NCBI GenBank assembly: GCA_020744425.1
Contig: JAGMUV010000002.1
Coordinates: forward strand, 1,222,501-1,286,500
Direction of reading: 5' to 3'
Origin: Dactylonectria macrodidyma
Lineage: Eukaryota; Ascomycota; Sordariomycetes; Hypocreales; Nectriaceae
Length of the DNA: 64,000 nt
In this document: positions 55,739 to 64,000 of the stretch, in pieces
Layout of the letters: every line of letters begins with the position of its first letter
Position numbering within the stretch: the stretch's first letter is position 1
Notes under the pieces: generated by a model
What the model saw: the letters and a program-made list of their open reading frames with translations, nothing else
Told to the model about the DNA's origin: nothing
The model's database searches: none
Made by a program: the position numbers and the translations under genes

Positions 55739-57621
55739 CTAAGTTCGCCTTGAAAACGCCTGTGATGCGTCCATACACAAACTTCCTATCAACAACACAA
55801 CATTGAAAATGGCCATCATGTAAAAGGGGGCGCCATGGGAGAGCTTGTCGAAAAGGTATCCTCCCAGCTTCGTTAGGAGGAGGATGGCTATGCCGCCGCA
55901 CAGCGAATACACGCCAGCGATAGAGCCCTTGAGGCGGATACGTGAGGCATTCTCGTATTCGCTATCAACGCTCATCAATGGCTCGTCCTCCTCTGCATCC
56001 TCGTCTTCATCGGGGTCCAGAGAGGGTGGGGGGCGGGCCGTTCGGGGGATGTCCACGGCGAGAATACCGCGGCCAAGGGAGCCTAGACTGCAAACGATGG
56101 CGCCGATCTGGCTGATTCCAATTAGGGAGACAACGAGGAAGATGACAGGGCTTCCACCGCGACCTTCAACGTTCTTAATTTCTGGACTGGTAAGCTGTGG
56201 AAGAATGATGTACCCGACGATGCCTAGAACAGTGGAGGTAACAATGGGCCAGTTGATGCGCCCAGGCCGGCTAGCCAGATGTCCAAAAATGGGCGCGCAT
56301 AAGAGTCCTACGAGCTGGGCCACACCAGTTAGAATAGAAGAGAGCACATAGGCGGCTCGGCATTCTTCCTTGAGCTCCGGGGAAGGGTCATTCGGGGAGC
56401 CTTTGCAGAAGCCGTTGTTGATGAAGTAAGTGTTGACGAAGAGGGGAATAAAGAGAGAGATGGCCACACTCGACGCCCGGGCAACGAATCCGCCAAGGTA
56501 TCCAATGGCGATTTTAGAATCACTGCATCCAAGGAGGATTGAGTCCTTCATGAGATTGAGGTATGGGACCAACTTCTGTTTATGTGTTAGCATTCGCAGC
56601 TATGTGTGCGCACCATAGCATTGTCCATGGGCTCACCGGTTTCTGAGTCTGAATGCCGAAACTTGGGCGACGCTCGAACTCATTATGATTCCCAAAGAGA
56701 ACATGCCAACCCTTGCCTTCCTCGCCCTTCAGGTTTCGCAGGCCAAAGGCAACGAGAACGGCGACTACAAATGCCACAATAGAAACAACGTAGAAGCTAT
56801 ACGAGACAGCCTCTGCTGGTGTAACACCGTCAATCCCGCCGAAGCGCACGGGCAGCGGCAGGAATAGGGTCAATGCAACGAGGGCGCCACATCCTGTGAA
56901 GACGCCGACGAGCCCCGCCAGCTTAGACGGGCGTCCGGCCCTCACCTGTAGATCCTCGGAATCGTTATCGGTTGAAACGGATTGGGTGTATCGCTCCGGC
57001 GTGATGGTCAATTCCGACTCGACGGAGAAGGCAACGCTATTGCGAGCTCTCTGGAGGGCCTTGAATCTCTCCTGGGTGTCGTCCTGTTCGGGGGAGCTGT
57101 CGTCGGTCACGGTGGGCAAGATGGCCGTCACCATGGTGGCCCTATCAAGGTTAGCCAATGTCTACACCTCTATGTCCTATGTCCGAGCGACGTCGGACGT
57201 CCGGGACATATGCAACTCACGCCGCAGAGGCGCCCACGGCGAACAGGATGCGTGCCAAGAGCAGCTGCGGATACACTGCGCGCGCCTGCACGAACAAAGC
57301 CAGAGAGACTCCAATGACAGAGTATCCAATGACGGCGACCCATCGCACACCGAGGCGATCCGACACGAGGCCCCAAGCAGGGCAGGCTACCAGGGCGACA
57401 ATCTCGTCGACGAAGCCCAGGGTTCCGACGACATCACCGACGCCCTTCTTCTGGCCGATGAGGTCGGTGATGACGAACGAGACAGAGCTGTTGAGGAACA
57501 CGAGGAATGATATGGAGAAGAGCGAGATGCCGAGCAGGTACGTGAGCGCCTGGACGGGTGTCGTGGACGGCGCAAAGGGAAGACATCGCAACACGGCTCG
57601 CGGCCACGAAGAGGTCGGCAT
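55739..57621 (-). CDS. major facilitator superfamily transporter
   Basis: Three exons, 57221-57621, 56637-57141 and 55739-56575, give 580 residues; donors are GTGAGT and GTGAGC, acceptors GATAG and AACAG, all in phase. About 12 hydrophobic helices are visible, with the MFS loop signature between helices 2 and 3 as WGLVSDRLGVRWVAVIGY. A long cytoplasmic linker after helix 5-6 is acidic and Ser/Thr-rich (DDSSPEQDDTQERF, VSTDNDSEDLQ), and a second acidic loop has DPDEDEDAEEDEPL. Such central loops are common regulatory sites. The transported compound cannot be told; the sequence lacks obvious sugar-porter or drug-efflux motifs. It is expected in plasma or vacuolar membrane. Confidence 0.88.
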
Positions 57622-58501
57622 GACGGGCGAGAGCTGGGCAATTCGAGACGAGCTGCAGAGAGATAGATATCAATATGAGACTAGACACTTGCGTGAGACG
57701 TGCCGGCCGTTATCACATTGCGAGGGGATAGGATGAAGGCGAAAGTGTTAATGTTGACGTCGACGGAACGTCGAGCTGCGCTAGAGGCGAGTAGGAAATA
57801 ATACGAATGGAAGGGAGAGCAAGTGCGTCCACTGGAGCTTGTTAGTGAGACGAGAAGGAGCTGCGGGACATCGGCCGACGGCGCAGCTGCATGAGTGGAG
57901 TGACCCGATTACTGGAAAGAGAGCATGAGCCGCGGCCTAATTACATAAGCTCAGGTCCATTATTTCCTTCTTCTGGTGGGGCCGATATCGCAGAAAAGAC
58001 CCCCCCTGGTCGCCATCCAGGTCGAAATATTCCATCTTATCAATCAGCTGAGCAGATCTGGTTCGTGAACCTCAACTTTGCTCGTCAAGATGACCTGATT
58101 GGGTCTGGGTCCGAGGCCATTCATGCCTTGGCAGCTCTAGCGGGAAAATATTTAAAAAGAACTACGTAGTCCAAGTCATCCATGACATTAACAAAAGCTA
58201 GTAGCCACTTGCTGGGCCTGGTCCCTCATCTGGTGGTGAGGGACCATCCGCATCGACGTGTGACAAACGTCCATCTACCCTTAAACCTCCATGTACGTAA
58301 TATACGCTGCTGCTCCCGTCTTTCCCGTCTTCCCGGTCTTCATCTACCTTCTTTTTGCTTTGTAGATTCGCCCATTGCCCCACTCACTCACTCGACTTCA
58401 AATAACCCAGACTCCTTGCCCTTTGACATCCACAAAACTCCAAATGACCTAATCCCGTCCTAAGCATGCTAGTCCAGCAATGTAACCAGCCCTCGCGGCC
58501 C
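57622..58501. other. promoter of the MFS gene and 3' flank of ARP8
   Basis: 880 bp. The left half is promoter of the MFS gene (leftward); the right half is the 3' flank of ARP8. No gene seen. Confidence 0.45.
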
Positions 58502-60888
58502 TTACCACGCCCAAAGGACTTTGTGATGGAGCGTCCTGGCGCCCAGCCGCTCAAACTCGAACGGCGTGATCCATGAGTCGTTGGTCGGTAGCTTTGCAAA
58601 CACGCTCGCGCCCTTCCAGGCCACCACCTGCTCGTCCATATCCCTGGCGCTTCGGCTCACCAGGATGCGATCGTTGAGATCGGGTCGTCGCGCCTTGAGC
58701 TTCTCCTCGAGCACGACTGTGAAGTGCGGAATCTTGGCGCCACCACCGACAACCATGATGCTTCCCAGGAGATCGCGCAATTTCTTGTCTTCGCCCTTTG
58801 CAGCATTCTGAATACTTGTGAGAATGGCAACGTCCAGCGGCGCAGTAGGCAGCACCTCATCTCGTTCGTTCGCCAAGGCCTTGGCAGACCGAGCAGAGGC
58901 GTCCACAAACATGCCCGCTGGTGGTTGTAAGGATTGCGAGCTTTGCCCTGGAACAGGGGTTCCCGTAGCACGGGTGCCGTTTGGCGCAGGGCTGCCTCCA
59001 TTCACTCCCTCCTTGTCTCTGCCGCTGAAAAGGAACGGTGGGGGGGCAGGTGTGCCGTTTCCTTCGGGCGCTGGCGAGCCGGCGTGTGATCCCATCGGCG
59101 TTCCGTTCGTGACAGCATTGTCCTTGCCGAGGAAGTTGAACGGCTGCGACTTTTCCTTGCTAGGAGTCGAGATTTCTTGCTGCGATTGGGAGAAGCCATT
59201 GGCGTTGGTCGTGATTTCAGGCTTCACGAGGGCCAAGATAGCCAGCTGAGCGGCAGAATTCGGGTCGTCGGGGATATCCACGTCGTACGCGTTGTAGGAA
59301 CGCTCCACCAGTTTCCTTCGGCCATTGAGTTTAGTGCTGTGGTCGAAGATGGCAGGGTCATAGACTCCCATTGGGGCCAGAATAACCTCATCATAAGTCT
59401 TGAACTGGTATTTTCGGGTCGGTTGGTTCGGTGCTCGAACATGGAACGTGTTAAGTTGAACTGAAATATCAGCTTGAGACATGGTGCAGTGCTTGATCTT
59501 CAGCTCCTCGGCTAGAAGAAAATCGTACCGCCTTCGCAGGTTGATATCTTGGTAGGGAAAGTTGTCAAAGAGCATCATTTTCACGAATGCCTCTGTGATG
59601 TCATAGCCTCCGAACTTGAGGTTTATTCTCGAGTCCTCGATGCAGAGTCCGTCTTCCACGCAAGTGACGGATGTTTTCTGGGCTCCCACATCAACCACGC
59701 ACGCTTGCGTATAGCCGGCGCCAAATGTTGCGGCCATGCTCTCCTGCACAAAGCATATTCTGTTAAATTCGAACCAAGTCATGCATGAGCGCAGAACTTG
59801 CTCAACATATCGTTTGTCATAGAGATCCGGGATCACGAATACGCAACTGTACTGCTGCCACTCGCTGTTCGTCTTCAAGCCGAGCTCTTGTCTCAATGCT
59901 TTGTCCAACAAGGTTTCAAGATCGTCATAGAGGTGTTCTTGGCTGGTATAGCCGTCCTCGTTCCATACGCCGTTTTGAATAGGCCGCCATAGTTTGAACT
60001 TGGGGCTGGAGTCATCCGGAACGCGTTGGGCCTGGTTACCAATAAAGCATGAGGCGAGAGAGTCCGGGTCCTCAAGTGTATCGATATCGGTCCAGTCGAT
60101 CTCGAGGGCGTCGTTGTGTTTCTGGATCACCTCAGGTTCCGTGCGGCGGTTGAAGGTCTGAACCAGTTCCTTCGAGTTAGGGAGAACTTTGCGCTTGTTT
60201 GCACGCATTTCAACCTTGAGATCATTGGACGAGTCTCTGTACTTCTTGGACCACTCCTCGCCGTATTGTTGCTCTACAGCCTTGGCCTCAAACTGCCGTC
60301 GTGGGAGAGCCTCGTACAGTTCTGATTCGGTCTGCGGGAACTTTGTCGCCAGCGTCATGGGGATGGTCTTTGGGAGAGCATCGCTAGCAAACCCAATGCG
60401 TAGGTTCTGACTTCCGGGGTGGATAACAATGACCCTCGAGGGGTCTAGGCCGGCCGAGGGCGTCGTGGCACCATCTTCCTCCGGCAGTTCGGCGACAGGC
60501 AGGGGCAATTCGCCATTGGCTGTCTTCGAAAGAGCTCGGTCACGGTCTCGGGCATTCTGGACTAATCGGTCGCGGGTCGCGTCGTTCTGGAGTCGGAGGG
60601 CGAGGACTTGATCATCGCGCTTCATGTAATCGCTAATGAAGAATCAGCATGGCGGCGCGAAGAGCATGGATCGGGCGCTTGTTGCAGCGTACGTGTAGTA
60701 GTTCTTCTGGTTGATGGGCGTGACATCGGGCCAACTTGTCAGTTTCATGCCATTGTCGGTCCGCTCGAGGCCTGTATTATCGTCTTGTCAGCCCAGCCAT
60801 CTCGAGGGATAGGCGGCGCCTTTCAGGAGCGCGCGCATCAAACCATACCTTCCCGGAGGAGGACTCTCTCGCTGACTTTTCCGACCAT
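58502..60888 (-). CDS. ARP8: actin-related protein Arp8, INO80 chromatin-remodelling subunit
   Basis: Three exons, 60849-60888, 60693-60771 and 58502-60632, give about 749 residues. Splices G|GTATGG...ATACAG and AC|GTACGC...ATTAG keep phase. The spliced start MVGKVSERVLLREG continues LERTDNGMKLTSWPDVTPIN, as in fungal Arp8. The actin-like fold is visible: VIVIHPGSQNLRIGFASD (phosphate 1), CVVDVGAQKTSVTCVEDG (phosphate 2) and SIMVVGGGAKIPHF (adenosine loop). Between the two halves is a Ser/Gly/Pro-rich insert (about 500-590) typical of Arp8. With actin and Arp4, Arp8 binds the HSA helix of Ino80 ATPase and contacts extranucleosomal DNA; it acts in the nucleus in nucleosome sliding and DNA repair. 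Confidence 0.93.
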
Positions 60889-62052
60889 GATTGCGACTGT
60901 ACCTTTCCTGTAGAATCGGCTTGGAGAAAGGCATGCACGCTCACATTGATGGTGAGAGGAGAAACTAGCTGAAAGCCTTCATGCTCATGGGAAAACTCCT
61001 GTCGCGCATTCGTGGATCGTCACGGCCATCTCAGTAGCCTGGTCCAATCTAGTTTAGCGCAGGGACTCTCGGCGTCAAGATGATCCGGCCTACCATCTTT
61101 TGTGGAGTGAGGCTCCGAGGATTTCATCCAGCCCTGTCTCACTTCTCCTCCTCAAACCACCAATCCGAGTATCCAGACTGTATCCCGTTGTGGGGCCTCC
61201 ATCATCGGCACCGACTAGCCAACGCCCAACGACGCTTACAACTCTCGCCTGGTGAGAGAGATGGCGTCTATTTCTCCACTCCTCCGTGCAGGCTATGTAC
61301 ATTACGTGGTACAATATCACATCTTTACTGAATCTGCCATTGCTACGGGTACTAGACAAAACATACGTCGAATTGGCAAGTTAGTACCTAAAGACATATG
61401 AGAACTCAACCCACGAAGCACGCGAGTTAGACAATCACATATCCGGCCTAGAATAGCGCCATTCCTTGGCAGCCTCGCCGCCTCGAGGTAGCCACCCTTC
61501 GTCAAGATCCTGTTTCTTGTTTGCATAATTGCGACTTATCACATGAGTCTCTCCGAATCGAGAGCCTGCTTGTCCAAGTCCTGCTCAAAATGCCCGCAGG
61601 TGGCACGACTACTACGTACCGCAGAGCCATGCCACTAGACCGCCCTTCATTGGTTGCCACATGTGCCATGTGATGAATTCATAACGACGCCACCTGCAAC
61701 AGGAGTGCATTTGTGGCTACCTACCTTGATGCCAGGACACTAAGGGAGACAGCTGAATGTGGTGGCGGAGGTTAATGGCGGACGAGCGAGAGCCTCGTGC
61801 ATCCCACTGCCACCTCCGCTTTAAGAAATACCTAGTGAGGAACTTGCCGTCTCCCTGCATACATAGATAGCGTGAAGGTCACATATGCTCAAGACCTTCG
61901 GCGTTGTCCCCTTTAAAAACTCAGCTATCCATTTCCGCTGTGCCTTTGGGTCCGATATAGAGATTAAGAGCCCATTCATATCCCTCATTCACCCGCCGAG
62001 TATTAAGATTATCGCCTCCTCTTCGCTACGTTTGCTTTCTGATCATAGAAAC
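60889..62052. promoter_or_regulatory. divergent intergenic region between ARP8 and the mpaB-like gene
   Basis: 1.16 kb between divergent starts; both promoters are expected here. No extra gene was found; frames at 61080-61360 overlap on both strands and appear by chance. Confidence 0.45.
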
Positions 62053-63567
62053 ATGAGTGCCGGCCAAAATGCTTCGGCTGCGACAAGCCAGACGATTCCC
62101 CCGTCGAGCGCAACTCTCTCGAGCTGGCCAGCCTTACTTCTTTTCGGACTCATCCCCTACATTGCCCTTTGCTCCCTGCTTCGGTTCAAACGCATCAAAT
62201 CAACTCGAGCTCGATTCGGTTTCACCGATCGCGCTTCTCTAGCTCGAATGACCAACCTGGATGCCCACGAAATTGCAAAGAGCCTTATTTACCTAGAGTT
62301 CCCGTTGTTTTATGACTTTTCCGTACGGTTGGCATTATTCGAGGTGCGTTAGGTTCCAAAAATACCACGCTCATTGCAATCAGACGATTGTTTTTGACTC
62401 GTTAGTAGACCTATGCTGTTGAAAACATTGCCAAACTTCTGTTCGCTGTCAGTGATCTGAACAAGTGGGACGCGCTGCCGAAACGGTATGACCCGCCAGA
62501 AGCAACATGTACACAACACCAACTCACTGTTAGTGCCTCTCAGATACGAAGACAGTGAAGTCATCTTCTCATGGTATGGTTATTCTTGACACAAATTACG
62601 ACATCCACTGACATGACCCAGTTTTGCAACCTTCCCGCCGACCTCAGTGCAGTTGCATAAGGCAATCGCCCGAATGAACTATCTACACGAGCCATACATC
62701 AAATCCGGCAAAATTCTCCAGGAAGATATGCTATATGTGCTCTACGCCTCCATGGCTGAGCCTGTGCGGTTTCTCAACACTTTCGAATGGCGTCAATTGG
62801 ATGAGATGGAGGTCGCCGCTCTTGCGACACTCTGGAAGTACATCGGAGACATGATGGATATTGACTACAGGTCCCTACTCAAAAAAGACGAATGGAGAGA
62901 TGGTATCGAGTTCCTGGAGGATGCGACCAGATGGGCATCAAATTATGAAGACAAGTACATGCGACCTACGAAGGAGGTCCATGGATTAGGCCACATCTTG
63001 ATGGAGTTGCTTCTGCAGTCTCATCCAAAGTTTGCTAGGCCGCTTGCCTACCCAATGGCTCTTGTTGTAATGGGAAACCGCCTCAGGCGTGCGTTTGGGT
63101 AATAAGAACCACTTGCAGTCATGCAATTGCGGCTCCCAGTATAAATTCTGACCCATATCAGGTTCCCGGAGCCTAGCCTGGCCATGACCGTCCTGACATA
63201 CGGTCAGCTCCTCGCCCGAAAGCTAGTCATCCGATTTCTTTGCCTCCCGCGTATCATCCCAGTCGAGTACATTTCTCAGCCAGACAAAACTACTGGGCGC
63301 ATCAAACACTACCACTACATGAAGGAGCCGTGGTACGTATCAGGAACATTCTGGAGTCGATGGAACTTCGAAACCATCTTGACTAAGTTGTGTGGTGGAA
63401 TGATTCCGGGGGATGGCGGCGCGGATATGAAGCCCGAGGGCCTTCTTTTCGAGGACTTGGGCCCTAGAAACCAAGTGGGCAAGGGAGTCCGAGAGACTCT
63501 AGAGTTGGAAGAGATGGTCAGGCAGAGAGCCACCTCGGGATGTCCGTTTGCAATGACATCGAAGTGA
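62053..63567 (+). CDS. mpaB-like / rubber-oxygenase-fold (DUF2236) oxygenase, ER-type membrane protein
   Basis: Five exons, 62053-62343, 62409-62485, 62544-62573 (30 nt), 62622-63098 and 63162-63567, give about 426 residues; all junctions are GT...AG and in phase. Residues about 24-42 form an N-terminal membrane anchor (WPALLLFGLIPYIALC). The block FATFPPTSVQLHKAIARMNYLHEPY, of which the core is RMNYLHEPY, and the following YVLYASMAEPVRFL match the mpaB/latex-clearing-protein family. MpaB in Penicillium is an ER-bound haem oxygenase that cleaves a prenyl chain in mycophenolic-acid synthesis; other members act on diverse lipids. No secondary-metabolite genes lie beside it, so its substrate is open. 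A start at 61885 in the same frame is possible but adds non-conserved residues. Confidence 0.88.
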
Positions 63568-64000
63568 TGATGAGAAAGGTCAGAGACCTAGCAAGTGGCC
63601 TTGGTAATTTTTGAGGTACTGCCTATTCAGTTCCTTCGCGGAATGGTCGAGGGGGGTTGAAAGAGACGCCGGGGGGTGGATAAGTTGAATGTGTGCTCAT
63701 CCCCGCAGTTGAAGCACTTTATTCTGGCCTGACCAACCAATGTTGCACGGCTTCAGGAGGCAGCGACGAATAAACAGACTGAGGATTCCCACGTGAGTTT
63801 GATGGGTTTTGGGTCACAATCAATCAGCATCTACCTGCATTTTGTTAAGTCAAAGTTACACACTTGATGCTCAACCTCGTCCGCAAACGTCTAGCAATCG
63901 CCGAGGTATAGGGTAAGATCAGAGCTAGTAAGAACCACCAACCTTATGACGAAGCTTCCCTCGCAAACGTCATCCGAGGTATCACAAACAAACAGGACTA
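63568..64000. other. right edge, 3' flank of the mpaB-like gene
   Basis: An ATG-headed frame begins near 63944 on the + strand and runs off the edge (about 19 codons); this is too short to judge. No other feature seen. Confidence 0.3.

Overview
The window is a piece of nuclear genome from a filamentous ascomycete fungus (Pezizomycotina, most likely a sordariomycete; I cannot resolve the order). The evidence is a set of intron-bearing genes whose products read as fungal families: an exportin-T (Los1), Ypp1, Rix1, Arp8, an Stm1/SERBP1-type protein, an RTA1-family membrane protein, an mpaB-type oxygenase and a GPI-anchored Thr/Ser-rich wall protein. Introns are mostly 50-130 nt with GTAAGT/GTGAGT donors, CTAAC/CTGAC branch sites and CAG/TAG acceptors. 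Genes lie on both strands with no operon logic. All exon structures below were built by hand from splice signals and reading phase.

Layout. 0-7 kb: the 3' end of an unidentified gene, a Whi5/Nrm1-like G1/S repressor (+), an M18 aspartyl aminopeptidase (-) and an RTA1-like seven-helix protein (-). 7-17 kb: a gene-poor, accessory-looking stretch holding a tRNA-Ser(AGA), an orphan gene at 12.8-14.1 kb (+) and a decayed relative at 7.5-7.9 kb (-), then a GPI-anchored repeat protein (-). 17-22.4 kb: no supportable gene. 22.4-40 kb: a dense housekeeping block with tRNA exportin Los1 (+), Ypp1 of the plasma-membrane PI4-kinase complex (-), Rix1 for 60S assembly (+), a WW-domain protein (-), a secreted/GPI GH16 enzyme (+), a doubtful small orphan (-) and a bZIP regulator (-). 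40-45.9 kb: no firm gene, but a 39-nt inverted repeat near 43 kb. 45.9-64 kb: a basic nuclear-looking protein with SPSK repeats (+), a LIM/zinc protein with an in-frame UAG (+), an Stm1-like RGG protein (+), an orphan (+), an MFS transporter (-), Arp8 of INO80 (-) and an mpaB-like oxygenase (+).

The genes do not form one pathway. Three concern translation or RNA traffic (Los1, Rix1, Stm1-like), and two concern cell-cycle transcription or chromatin (Whi5/Nrm1-like, Arp8). The most interesting observation is the LIM-protein gene: an otherwise intact reading frame is broken by one TAG exactly where a residue must sit inside a C-x2-C zinc-binding pair. TAG to TGG would restore Trp. The A lies in a UAG context in the loop of a predicted small hairpin, which fits the known target preference of fungal A-to-I mRNA editing. 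A second feature worth attention is the orphan family present as one intact gene and one stop-containing duplicated relative on the opposite strand.
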